A DNA stretch of 64,000 nt from the NCBI RefSeq assembly GCF_041154455.1, contig NZ_AP028664.1:1737001-1801000 (forward strand). The letters run 5' to 3'. The translations under genes and the position numbers were made by a program. The notes under the pieces are model-generated. The model did no database searches. It was given only the letters and a program-made list of their open reading frames with translations, and was not told the DNA's origin. Below are positions 8,001 to 15,395 of the stretch, piece after piece; the stretch's first letter is position 1, and each line of letters starts with the position of its first letter. Source of the DNA: Variovorax sp. V213. Its GTDB lineage: Bacteria > Pseudomonadota > Gammaproteobacteria > Burkholderiales > Burkholderiaceae_C.

Positions 8001-9770
8001 CCCGCCGGCAACCTGACGCGCGAGCACCACCATTACCTCGCGAACGCGCACACGGCCGTCTGGCAGCACCGCTACGACGAACTCAACGAACGCATCGCGA
8101 CCGTGCGCCCCGATGGCCACGTCACGCAGTGGCTGACCTATGGCTCCGGCCACGTGCACGGCCTGCTCATCGACGGGCAGGACATTCTCGGCTTCGAGCG
8201 CGACGACCTGCACCGCGAAGTGGCCAGGGAGCAGGGCAACGGCCTGAGCCAGCGCCAGAAGTACGACCCGGCCGGCCGCCTGCTGGAGCAACGCATCTCC
8301 CACACCGGGCGCGGCGCCATCGAGGCGCTGGAGCTCAGCCGCCGCTACACCTACGACAAGTCCGGCCAGCTCACCGCCATCGGCGACAGCCGCCGCGGCC
8401 GGCTGGACTATCGCTACGACCCCGTAGGCCGCCTGCTCGAAGCCCACGGCCGCCTGGGCCGCGAAGTGTTCGCCTTCGACCCCGCGGGCAACATCGTCGA
8501 TCCCGCCCAGGCTGAAGGCCCCGCGCAGCGGACGGCGAACAAGCTGCTCGACAACCTGCTGAAGGAATACGCCGGGACCAGCTACCGCTATGACGAGCGC
8601 GGCAATCTCGTCGAGCGCGTGAAGAACGGTCGCAAGACGGTCTTTGCGTGGGACGGCTTCAACCGCATGACGGCGGCGACCGACCACGACGGCATCACCA
8701 TCACCTTCAGCTACGACCCATTGGGCCGCCGCATCGTCAAGCGATCAGGCGACGCGACCACCTCGTTCGGATGGGACGGCGACGTGCTCGCGTTCGAGAG
8801 CACGCAAAGCGCTGCCGCGTTGAACGAACAGCAAGGGCAGGGGTGGAGCGTGCACTACATCCACGAGCGCAATTCGTTCGTGCCGCTGGTGCAGATCAGG
8901 CAGCCGCGCGCAATGGCGCTGAGCGAGACGACGGATGTGAAGGCGCTGATGGAGACCAATGGTGGCGTCTATGACATCGAGCAGGATCCGCTGTGGAACG
9001 GCGAACAGCGGAGCGTGCCGCGTGCGTTCGACAGGAAGGATATGGCCTTCTATCAGTGCGACCACCTGGGCACGCCGCAGGAACTGACGGACCATGAGGG
9101 GAGCATTGCGTGGTCGGTGCAGTACAAGGCCTGGGGCGAGGCGCGGGAGGCCATCAGCGAGGCAGGGAGAAGAGCGGGGTTCAGGAACCCGATTCGGTTC
9201 CAGGGACAGTATTTCGATGAGGAAACGGGGCTGCACTACAACCGGTATCGGTACTACGACCCGTTGTCGGGTCGGTTTGTCTCCAGTGATCCAATCAAGC
9301 TGGCTGGGGGCAACAATCTGCACCAGTACGCGCCGAATCCTCTCGACTGGACTGACCCGCTCGGATTGGCAGGCAATCGGGCCAACCGCAGGGCCGGTCA
9401 AATTCTTCAGCAGCAAGACGCTGCTTCAGGCGGCCATGCGTACTCGCGGCACGGGGCACACACCACGCTGCCACAGCAGCAGCATCGTGCCAAGACGGGG
9501 GTGCCACCAGATCAACCCTGCAAAAAGCTCAAGTCAAGCGGCCCGAATTCAACGCGCTTCCTGAGCAACATTGATCAGCTCGATGCGATTCAACGCGGGA
9601 AGACGGCAATGGATCGCACGGGAACCAACGAAGCTACGATCAATATGGGGCGCGACATTGGTGAGGGTTACAGGAAAGGCGGCGGAGGCTGTCCAGAAAC
9701 CACCACTCATGCAACTGTAGTTAGAGGTCCCAAAGGGATCATCACTGCATATCCGGATCTCGATCCATGA
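5040..9770 (+). CDS. Full-length Rhs polymorphic toxin, tip 2 (possible RNase-like)
   Basis: A 1576-residue Rhs protein. Residues ~53-81 and ~91-108 are hydrophobic helices, as in N-terminal regions of type VI secretion effectors. A CKNC motif near 340 precedes a DUF6531-like segment (~350-395, ending ARTYRSD). YD repeats run from ~590 to ~1340, and the core ends at DPLGLAG (~1438). No PAAR motif is obvious. The last ~130 residues are the toxin tip, with HAYSRHG, STRFLS, INMGRDIGEG and a terminal GIITAYPDL. That layout (early His pair, STRF, closing TAYP) resembles bacterial RNase A-like/BECR CdiA toxins, but this is from memory and unproven. The small gene overlapping its stop is the expected immunity gene. 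The core is nearly the same as that of the first Rhs gene, while the tips are unrelated. Confidence 0.95.
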   Translation: MAGTDESKAPVQREPQTAVAPLNTIVDEDVAAASKAVDDWLRSFTGGYVTLERLTMVLGSLPIVGNIMALVDVFLDLINIVEKKAKDSVGAFLNWVSLGINLIGLIPAPPTMAAARMSLRPTLHLVRQQLKTATSNLGEAIITTLVGHLNATIVGELETFIDKAIGLLGEMLKGCANLADDIVDNLVDILNRVLGKKDLFSVGTPPVPESKVYDPNTESTWSRMWGSAVRYSKQSANYVAKKATDYLPESVAGRVNGVIQSLLDFKISFRAQLVKLADKEAQASIMWLLHKLLEAIKRKKGRRAAIVPPRSGAVSEQDRPGNQLGHINKQAAGQNDPKACKNCPGVSSTPNSISFVTGSESFTHTDFSLAAPLPIEWARTYRSDLDAYDRGSLGARWLTRYSMRVDLATPAKGRRQGKPSLVYHGDDGRSHAYPLLAPGQAHRDAIEEITLTRLSETLLTLDFGKPLPIGEQAEWREIYELVELRGQRHFRLVSLQTKDGAAIGLRYDHVIASTGEQVLSDIVSKQGDVVMAHVGTQPDAQTGLIQSLWELKDGQVVRQLAAYTHDADRDLVAAQDENGASWSYSYSHHLITRYTDRTGRGMNLEYNGTGADAKAVREWSDDGSFATTLEWDPNIRLTYVTDAQGGETWYYYDIRGYTYRIIHPDKLEEWFFRDDAKNVTRHVHTDGSTDDYAYDQDGNLQTHTRADGSRVHFEYDKLHRLTGLRDAEGGVWKRDYDAQGHLTEEIDPLGHKTEYAYDKAGRPVRITDAKGGVKVLAYAPSGQLASYTDCSAKTSRWEYDERGRLAKAVDAAGSTIIYRYAAGQLEEIVLPDETSEHFTHDAEGRLLAHADALGRRTRYSYTRAGLIEGRTDAAGRSLKYHWDLLGRLTELQNENGSHYNFRYDPVGRLIEETGFDRKTTEYLHEATTGKLSEVIEAGRTTQLQFDALGRLVERNASEGQCERFAYDRNGRLLEAANRDARLQWFYDPAGNLTREHHHYLANAHTAVWQHRYDELNERIATVRPDGHVTQWLTYGSGHVHGLLIDGQDILGFERDDLHREVAREQGNGLSQRQKYDPAGRLLEQRISHTGRGAIEALELSRRYTYDKSGQLTAIGDSRRGRLDYRYDPVGRLLEAHGRLGREVFAFDPAGNIVDPAQAEGPAQRTANKLLDNLLKEYAGTSYRYDERGNLVERVKNGRKTVFAWDGFNRMTAATDHDGITITFSYDPLGRRIVKRSGDATTSFGWDGDVLAFESTQSAAALNEQQGQGWSVHYIHERNSFVPLVQIRQPRAMALSETTDVKALMETNGGVYDIEQDPLWNGEQRSVPRAFDRKDMAFYQCDHLGTPQELTDHEGSIAWSVQYKAWGEAREAISEAGRRAGFRNPIRFQGQYFDEETGLHYNRYRYYDPLSGRFVSSDPIKLAGGNNLHQYAPNPLDWTDPLGLAGNRANRRAGQILQQQDAASGGHAYSRHGAHTTLPQQQHRAKTGVPPDQPCKKLKSSGPNSTRFLSNIDQLDAIQRGKTAMDRTGTNEATINMGRDIGEGYRKGGGGCPETTTHATVVRGPKGIITAYPDLDP
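6791..9365 (+). repeat. Long direct repeat: Rhs core shared with bases 1-2622
   Basis: The YD-repeat core of the second Rhs gene repeats that of the first, offset by about 6790 bases near its start. Long stretches match with few changes, for example around 53-560 and 6843-7350. Similarity stops just after the DPLGL codons, where the tips diverge. Recombination between the copies would swap tips and delete the Sel1 and pentapeptide genes between them. Confidence 0.9.
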
Positions 9771-10162
9771 CGACACAAATATTTCCTCGCTACATCCACA
9801 AGATGTACTACTACCTGCTCGCCATGAGCGATGACGAGCTCGATGAGTTCCACATTAATGAAGAGCCTTGTCGCGCCAAGCTGTTCGATGCAATGAAGGC
9901 GGACTTCGATAGCTTCGGGCCAGTGAGCAAGCAAAGAGTTCTGGAAGCCCTGGAGTACATCTGGTCGTCTGGTCAGATCGAGAAGCTCTGGGGTTGGGTA
10001 GTGCCGCAAGCAGTGGACCTCGATGAAGTTGAGGACAAGCCTGCCTACTTGCGCGCCCTGTACAAAAAGCTTTCTGACCACGAGCCGCAGCACAGAGACT
10101 TCGGCCCGGATGTCGAGTTGGTCGAGAGCGCGGGACCGCAAGGCGTTGACGTGCGCGAGTAG
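9767..10162 (+). CDS. Small protein overlapping Rhs stop; predicted immunity protein for tip 2
   Basis: A 131-residue soluble, acidic protein (DDELDEF, DLDEVEDKP, GPDVELVES) with no signal peptide and no family I can name. Its ATG at 9767 shares bases with the Rhs stop (ATGA), so it is translationally coupled to the toxin tip. That is the standard arrangement for a cognate immunity gene. Base composition is clearly more AT-rich than the Rhs core, as is the tip-coding end of the Rhs gene, so the two probably arrived as one cassette. The immunity role rests on position, size and acidity, not on homology. Confidence 0.8.
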   Translation: MTTQIFPRYIHKMYYYLLAMSDDELDEFHINEEPCRAKLFDAMKADFDSFGPVSKQRVLEALEYIWSSGQIEKLWGWVVPQAVDLDEVEDKPAYLRALYKKLSDHEPQHRDFGPDVELVESAGPQGVDVRE

Positions 10163-10172
10163 TTCTTCCGTT
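10162..10172 (+). repeat. 11-bp direct repeat bounding the cassette remnant (copy 1; copy 2 at 10540-10550)
   Basis: GTTCTTCCGTT occurs at 10162-10172, just after the immunity gene stop, and again at 10540-10550. It exactly brackets the 367 bases of rearranged pentapeptide/Rhs sequence. It could be a target-site duplication or a recombination scar. Confidence 0.6.
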
Positions 10173-10540
10173 GGCACCAGCACCTTCACGCAGTGTCAAT
10201 CGGACGACATCAGCTTTGCGGGCGGCCAAACGTGTGAAGAACGGTCGCAAGACGGTCTTCGCGTGGGACGGCTTCAACCGCATGACGGCGGCGACCGACC
10301 ACGACGGCCTCACCACCACCTTCAGCTACGACCCATTGGGCCGCCGCATCGTCAAGCGATCAGGCGACGCGACCACCTCGTTCGGATGGGACGGCGACGT
10401 GCTCGCGTTCGAGAGCACGCAAAGCGCTGCCGCGTTGAACGAACAGCAAGGGCAGGGGTGGAGCGTGCACCAATGGTGGCGTCTATGACATCGAGCAGGA
10501 TCCGCTGTGGAACGGCGAACAGCGGAGCGTGCCGCGTGCG
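10171..10540 (+). pseudogene. Rearranged remnant of a pentapeptide gene joined to Rhs core fragments
   Basis: Three pieces of the local cassette are spliced together here. Bases ~10171-10225 match the pentapeptide gene near 4849-4895. Bases ~10232-10471 match the Rhs core at ~8614-8855 almost perfectly. Bases 10472-10540 then match 8957-9029 after an internal deletion of about 101 bp with an AC microhomology at the join. The deletion changes the reading frame, and a ~100-codon frame through the Rhs part ends in a stop at 10486-10488, so no intact product is possible. The piece looks like a collapsed third pentapeptide/Rhs cassette rather than a functional orphan tip. Confidence 0.8.
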
Positions 10541-10594
10541 TTCTTCCGTTCTGTAGTTCATGTGGACATGTGATGGGTCGGCTTGGCGTATGTG

Positions 10595-11083
10595 ATGGAG
10601 CAAAAAAATAAGTGGACCATTTAGTGACGCCGAAGAAGAAGATCTCGAAACCCTCGAGCACGAACTGACGAGTGGCGAGGTTACTTACAGCCGAATGATG
10701 AAGATGGATGCGGAGCTCTTACTCGCATCTATCAAAAGCGGACAGGTCGAAAAAAAATCAGTCCATCTACTGAGTTGAATTTGCTGGTTCAACACCTTCA
10801 AGCGGCAATCGCCAGCTTCGGCACTGACGATAGTGACGAGGTGCGAAGATCGCGCAGAGTCGAGCTAGTGAGGCTTTGTAGTCGCCTCGAAAGCGAACGA
10901 CCGGACCTTGCTGCACTGATTCGATGTGCCGTGTGTTGCTTCTATGAGGAAGGCGGCTGGGACCCTGATAAAGAAGAAGACGCGACGCCTATCCCGCTCT
11001 ACCTTTTTCTGCTCAAACGATTCAATCCCGATATGGGAGCGGCGCTTCTGACATACGCGCGTATGCAGCTGCTTGGTTTCTGA
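10595..11083 (+). pseudogene. Small AT-richer gene split by two compensating poly-A frameshifts; possible orphan immunity gene
   Basis: Three coding segments lie end to end. An ATG at 10595 (MEQK) runs into a seven-A tract at 10602-10608. After it a different frame reads GPFSDAEEEDLETLEHEL and continues to IKSGQVEKK. An eight-A tract at 10750-10757 follows, after which the original frame resumes (LNLLVQHLQAAIASFG) to a stop at 11081-11083. Removing one A from the first tract and adding one to the second restores a single 162-codon frame. As it stands, the last 102 codons could start at TTG 10775, which overlaps the TGA of the middle frame. The product would be acidic and soluble with no recognised domain. 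Its place behind an Rhs remnant suggests an immunity gene left from a lost toxin. Homopolymer sequencing error is possible. Confidence 0.55.
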
Positions 11084-11248
11084 CAGTGCCTCGCAAAAAA
11101 TGAGCGATGCAGCGATTCTTTCAAGACTCGCACCAATGATCCAAGCCAAAAAAGATCTTCTGGGTCAATGGCGAATATTTGCGCGAAGGCGAAGTTTCAA
11201 GGCAAGCCGGATCAGACGACTCCTCTGGTCGACTCCGGGTTTTCGATA
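11084..11248. other. AT-richer spacer without a convincing gene
   Basis: This stretch separates the Rhs island from the sugar transporter operon. It keeps the lower GC of the island's end. A 49-codon frame (11100-11249) has no ribosome binding site and a highly basic, uninformative product, so I do not call it a gene. Confidence 0.5.
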
Positions 11249-11269
11249 ACTAAATCCACTTGATTTAGT
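11249..11269. promoter_or_regulatory. Palindromic candidate operator for the ROK regulator
   Basis: ACTAAATC and GATTTAGT form a perfect 8-bp inverted repeat with a 5-bp spacer, 110 bases before the receptor gene start. It is AT-rich in a GC-rich setting. ROK repressors of sugar operons typically bind such AT-rich palindromes. The ROK gene at the end of this operon is the likely ligand; this is inference. Confidence 0.6.
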
Positions 11270-11379
11270 CGCTCTCCTGGCCGATAGTCTCCCTGCGCCC
11301 GGATGCCGCGTCCCTCGCCGGACCCGCTACCGGATCCCAAGACCGCAGGCGCACGCCGTCTGCCCATGGAGACACACAC

Positions 11380-12384
11380 ATGCTCAGCTCCCGTTCCATC
11401 CTGGCCCTGGCGGCCATGTCCCTCGCCGCATCGTCCGCCGCCTTTGCCGCCGATCAGCCGGTCATCGGCCTCGTCACCAAGACCGAAACCAATCCCTTCT
11501 TCGTGAAGATGAAGGAGGGCGCGCAGGAAGAGGCCAAGAAGCTCGGCGCCAAGCTGCTTTCGGGCTCGGGCAAGGCCGACGGCGACAACGCGGGCCAGAT
11601 CACGGCCATGGAAAACATGATTGCCGCGGGTGCCAAGACCATCCTCATCACGCCGAGCGACGCCAAGGCCATCGTGCCGGCGATCAAGAAGGCGCGCGAC
11701 AAGGGCGTGATGGTGATTGCGCTCGACAGCCCGGCCGATCCGCCGGACGCAACCGACGCGCTTTTTGCCACCAACAACTACACGGCCGGCGTGCTGATCG
11801 GCGAATACGCCAAGGCCGCGATGGCCGGCAAGCCGGCAAAGATCGTTGCGCTCGACCTGCTGCCGGGCCACCCGGTGGGTGCGCAGCGGCACAACGGCTT
11901 CATGAAGGGCTTCGGGCTCGCGGCCAACGATGCCAAGTCGAACGAGCTGTCGAAGTCGCCTGAAATCGTCTGCATGGCCGACAGCTTCGGCGACCAGGCC
12001 AAGGCGCAGACGGCGATGGAAAACTGCCTGCAGAAGGCGCCCGACGTGAACCTGGTCTACACCATCAACGAGCCCGCCGCGGCCGGTGCCTACAACGCGC
12101 TGAAGCGCGCGGGCAAGGAGAAGGGCGTGATGATCGTCTCCGTGGACGGTGGCTGCCAGGGCATCAAGGACACCAACGCCGGCGTGATCGCGGCGACGTC
12201 GCAGCAGTACCCGCTCAAGATGGCGGCCATGGGCGTGGCGGCGGGCGTGGAATATGCCAAGACGGGCAAGAAGGCTTCGGGTTACGTCGACACGGGCGTG
12301 ACGCTCATCGCCGGCAAGAGCGTGGCGGGCGTCGACAGCAAGGACACCAAGACGGGCGCCGAGCTGTGCTGGGGCAAGAAGTAA
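11380..12384 (+). CDS. frcB: Sugar ABC transporter periplasmic binding protein (fructose, FrcB-like)
   Basis: A 334-residue periplasmic binding protein with a signal peptide (cleavage after AFA, about residue 23) and the peripla_BP_4 fold of pentose/hexose receptors. The segments ENMIAAGAKTILITPSDA, IALDSPADPPDATDAL and DGGCQGIKDTNAGVIAATSQ closely follow fructose-binding FrcB of rhizobia. The ATG at 11380 has GGAGA about eight bases upstream. It is the first gene of a receptor-permease-ATPase-ROK operon behind a palindromic candidate operator. Fructose is the best guess; ribose or another monosaccharide is possible. Confidence 0.88.
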   Translation: MLSSRSILALAAMSLAASSAAFAADQPVIGLVTKTETNPFFVKMKEGAQEEAKKLGAKLLSGSGKADGDNAGQITAMENMIAAGAKTILITPSDAKAIVPAIKKARDKGVMVIALDSPADPPDATDALFATNNYTAGVLIGEYAKAAMAGKPAKIVALDLLPGHPVGAQRHNGFMKGFGLAANDAKSNELSKSPEIVCMADSFGDQAKAQTAMENCLQKAPDVNLVYTINEPAAAGAYNALKRAGKEKGVMIVSVDGGCQGIKDTNAGVIAATSQQYPLKMAAMGVAAGVEYAKTGKKASGYVDTGVTLIAGKSVAGVDSKDTKTGAELCWGKK

Positions 12385-12404
12385 TCAAGGCCCGGAGCAC
12401 CTTG

Positions 12405-13364
12405 ATGGCGAAATCTCCGACGCACCACATTCCGTGGGGCGCCCTGGGGCCGTGGCTGGCCCTGCTTGGCGCATGCATCTTCTTTGCGACCCAGTCCGAC
12501 CGCTTTCTGACGGGCGGCAACCTCTCGCTGATCATGCAGCAGGTGATGGTGGTCGGCGTGATCGCCATCGGCCAGACGCTGATCATTCTCACGGCGGGCA
12601 TCGACCTGTCGTGCGGCATGGTGATGGCGCTGGGCAGCATCATCATGAGCAAGTTCGCCACCGAGCTCGGGCTGCCGGTGCCGGTGGCCATTTTGTGTGG
12701 CATCGGTGTGACGACGCTGTTCGGCCTGCTCAACGGTTTGCTGGTCACGCGCATCAAGCTGCCGCCGTTCATCGTGACGCTGGGCACGCTGAACATCGCG
12801 TTTGCGATTACGCAGCTGTATTCGTCCTCGCAGACCATTACCGATCTGCCCGCCGGCCTCACGGGGCTGGGCACCACCTTCACCATCGGCAGCGCCGAAG
12901 TGACCTGGGGCGCGGTGCTGATGCTGGTGCTCTATCTGCTCGCATGGTTCGTGCTGCGCGAGACGGCGGCGGGCCGGCATATCTACGCAGTAGGCAACAA
13001 CGCCGAGGCCACGCGCCTGGTCGGCATTCCCACCCAACGCGTGCTTCTGGGCGCGTATGTGGCCGCGGGCGTGCTCTACGGCATTGCCTCGCTGCTGTCG
13101 GTGGCGCGCACCGGCGTGGGCGACCCGAACGCGGGGCAGACCGAAAACCTTGATGCCATCACGGCCGTGGTGCTTGGCGGCACCAGCCTGTTCGGCGGCC
13201 GCGGCGTGGTGCTGGGTTCGCTCATCGGCGTGCTGATCGTCGGCGTGTTCCGCAACGGGCTCACGCTGATGGGCGTCTCGTCGATCTACCAGGTGCTGGT
13301 TACGGGCGTGCTGGTGATTCTTGCCGTGGCGGCCGATCAACTCTCGCGCCGGGGAGCCCGCTGA
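12405..13364 (+). CDS. frcC: Sugar ABC transporter permease (FrcC-like)
   Basis: A 319-residue polytopic membrane protein of the RbsC/FrcC family. Hydrophobic helices run throughout, with the family segments GQTLIILTAGIDLSCGMVMA, TRIKLPPFIVTLGTLNI, YAVGNNAEATRLVGI and GGTSLFGGRGVVLGSLIG. The start at 12405 has CGGAG eight bases before it; a longer frame from 12366 would overlap frcB and is less likely. Its stop overlaps the ATPase start (TGATG). It would form the membrane channel with the FrcB receptor and the FrcA ATPase. Confidence 0.88.
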   Translation: MAKSPTHHIPWGALGPWLALLGACIFFATQSDRFLTGGNLSLIMQQVMVVGVIAIGQTLIILTAGIDLSCGMVMALGSIIMSKFATELGLPVPVAILCGIGVTTLFGLLNGLLVTRIKLPPFIVTLGTLNIAFAITQLYSSSQTITDLPAGLTGLGTTFTIGSAEVTWGAVLMLVLYLLAWFVLRETAAGRHIYAVGNNAEATRLVGIPTQRVLLGAYVAAGVLYGIASLLSVARTGVGDPNAGQTENLDAITAVVLGGTSLFGGRGVVLGSLIGVLIVGVFRNGLTLMGVSSIYQVLVTGVLVILAVAADQLSRRGAR

Positions 13365-14160
13365 TGAACACTGTGGCAAATCCGAAAATCATCATGCAGG
13401 CCAAGGGCCTGGTGAAGCGCTATGGCCACGTCACGGCGCTAGACGGTGTCGACTTCGAGCTGCGCGAAGGAGAAATCCTCGCGGTGATCGGCGACAACGG
13501 CGCGGGCAAGTCGTCGCTCATCAAGGCGCTTTCGGGCGCCATCGTGCCCGACCAGGGCGAAATCCTGCTCGACGGCGCACCCGTGCACTTTCGCAATCCG
13601 CTCGACGCGCGCCGCGCCGGCATCGAGACGGTTTATCAAGACCTGGCCGTGGCGCCGGCCATGACCATCTACGAGAACCTCTTTCTCGCCGCGAGCTGCG
13701 CCGCCCGGGCTTCATGGGCAATGTGCTGCGCATGCTCGACAAGAAGAAGATGCTGCAGGAGAGCAGCGCACGCATGGCGGACCTGAAGGTCGGCATCCAG
13801 TCGATGACGCAGGCGGTGGAAACGCTCTCCGGCGGCCAGCGCCAGTGCGTGGCCGTGGCGCGCAGCGCGGCCTTCGCGCGGCACGTGGTCATCATGGACG
13901 AGCCGACCGCCGCACTCGGCGTGAAGGAAGGCAACATGGTGCTCGAGCTGATCCGCCGCGTGCGCGATCGTGGCCTGCCGGTGGTGCTCATCAGCCATAA
14001 CATGCCGCATGTGTTCGAGGTGGCCGACCGCATCCACGTGGCGCGGCTCGGCAAGCGCGCGGCTGTGCTCAACCCGAAGAAGATCAGCATGAGCGACACG
14101 GTGGCCGTGATGACCGGCGCCATGACTGCCGACCAGCTGCCCGCGGAGGCCCATGCCTGA
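13364..14160 (+). pseudogene. frcA: Sugar ABC transporter ATPase (FrcA-like), interrupted by a one-base frameshift
   Basis: A single nucleotide-binding domain is split over two frames. The first frame (13364-~13687) carries the Walker A GDNGAGKSS and the Q-loop region ETVYQDLAVAPAMTIYENLF. The second (~13689-14160) carries the signature LSGGQRQ, the Walker B VVIMDEPTAALG and the switch His in VLISHNM. At 13688 the sequence reads CTCGCCGC where CTCGGCCGC would give the family sequence NLFLGRELRRPGFMG, so one G appears to be missing. With it restored the product is 265 residues, normal for FrcA. The flanking genes are intact and coupled (TGATG before, 8-bp overlap after), so either a recent inactivating mutation or a base-calling error is likely. 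As written the ATPase would be truncated near residue 140. Confidence 0.85.
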
Positions 14161-15376
14161 TGCAGAAGCTGCTGCGCGCCCACCCGACCTGTTGCGCCCG
14201 CGCGGCTCCAACCAGGTCGGCATGCGCCAGTTCAACGAACGCGTGGTGCTGCAGGCGCTGCGCGTTCACACCAGCCTGCCCAAGGCCGAGCTCGCGCGGC
14301 TCACCGGGCTGAGCGCGCAGACCATCGGGCTCATCACCGCGCGGCTGGAGGAAGACCAGCTCATCGTCAAGCAGGGCCGCGTGCGCGGCCGCATCGGGCA
14401 GCCTTCGGTACCGCTGGCGCTCAACCCTGACGGGGCCTTTGCCATCGGCATCAAGGTGGGCCGGCGGGGTGCCGAATGGCTGCTCATCGACTTTGCCGCG
14501 CAGGTGCGCGAGCGCCATGCCATCAGCTACGAGTTTCCCGATGCGGAGCAGCTGCTGCCCGCGATTGCGCAGCACATCCACCGGCTGCGCGACGGACTGG
14601 GCCCGCTGGCGGTGCGCACCGTGGGCGCGGGGCTGGCCGCGCCGTTCCAGCTGGGCGGCTGGCACCGCACGCTCGGCTTGTCGAAGGCGCAGTCCGACGT
14701 GTGGAACCAGATGGATCTGGCCGCCGAGGTACGCGCGCGCACCGAGGTGCCGGTGGGTTATGCGCGCGACACCGTGGCCGCCTGCGTGGCCGAGCTGGTC
14801 ACGGGCCGTGGCCACGATCTCAAGAGTTTTCTGTATGTGTTCGTCGACACCTTCGTGGGCGGCGGGCTCGTCATCAACTCGCACCTGCATACCGGCGCGC
14901 ACGGCAACGCGGGGGCGTTGGCTTCGCTGCCCATGCAGCCTGCTGCGGCCGGCGGTGCGCCCGCGCAACAGCTGATTGCCGTGGCCTCGCTCTGGGAGCT
15001 GGAGCAGCGCCTGCGCAGGGAGGGCCTCGATGCCACCGCGGCCTACGACGACCGCGCCTTGCAGGCGCCTTTTGCGGCGGCAACGCAAGCCTGGCTTGCC
15101 TCGGCATCGGTGGCGCTGGCCCATGCCATTGCAAGCGGCACGGCGGTGCTCGACCTCGCCGACGTGGTGATGGACGGCTCGATGTCGCGTTCGCTGCTGG
15201 AGGCGCTGCTGGAGCAGACGCGCGCTGCTCTGGGCCGGTGCAACTGGGAAGGCATCTGGCAGCCGCGCCTGCATGGCGGAAGGGCCGGTGCGCAAGCCTG
15301 CGCGCTGGGCGGTGCGATGCTGCCGCTGCACGCCAACTTCGCGCCGGACCACGACGTGTTCCTGAAGGCGGCCTGA
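14153..15376 (+). CDS. ROK-family transcriptional regulator of the sugar operon
   Basis: A 407-residue repressor-type ROK protein. Residues ~22-75 form a winged helix-turn-helix (LPKAELARLTGLSAQTIGLI), followed by a sugar-kinase-like ROK domain with DTFVGGGLVINSHLHTGAHG. The cysteine zinc motif of typical ROK kinases is not apparent, and the role is regulatory. Its ATG overlaps the end of the ATPase gene by 8 bases, so it is made with the transporter. It probably senses the transported sugar and binds the palindrome at 11249-11269. The effector is not known. Confidence 0.88.
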   Translation: MPDAEAAARPPDLLRPRGSNQVGMRQFNERVVLQALRVHTSLPKAELARLTGLSAQTIGLITARLEEDQLIVKQGRVRGRIGQPSVPLALNPDGAFAIGIKVGRRGAEWLLIDFAAQVRERHAISYEFPDAEQLLPAIAQHIHRLRDGLGPLAVRTVGAGLAAPFQLGGWHRTLGLSKAQSDVWNQMDLAAEVRARTEVPVGYARDTVAACVAELVTGRGHDLKSFLYVFVDTFVGGGLVINSHLHTGAHGNAGALASLPMQPAAAGGAPAQQLIAVASLWELEQRLRREGLDATAAYDDRALQAPFAAATQAWLASASVALAHAIASGTAVLDLADVVMDGSMSRSLLEALLEQTRAALGRCNWEGIWQPRLHGGRAGAQACALGGAMLPLHANFAPDHDVFLKAA

Positions 15377-15395
15377 GGCGGCCGGCCCGAGCCGC

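Noticed and set aside
6078..8687. 869-codon minus-strand open frame in the second Rhs gene
   Set aside because: Same antisense effect; the Rhs reading frame is certain.
10171..10488. Intact ~100-codon Rhs fragment as a functional orphan toxin
   Set aside because: It is only core sequence with a deletion-induced frame change and carries no tip domain.
11100..11249. 49-codon basic frame between the island and frcB
   Set aside because: No ribosome site, no recognisable product, and it runs into the operator palindrome.
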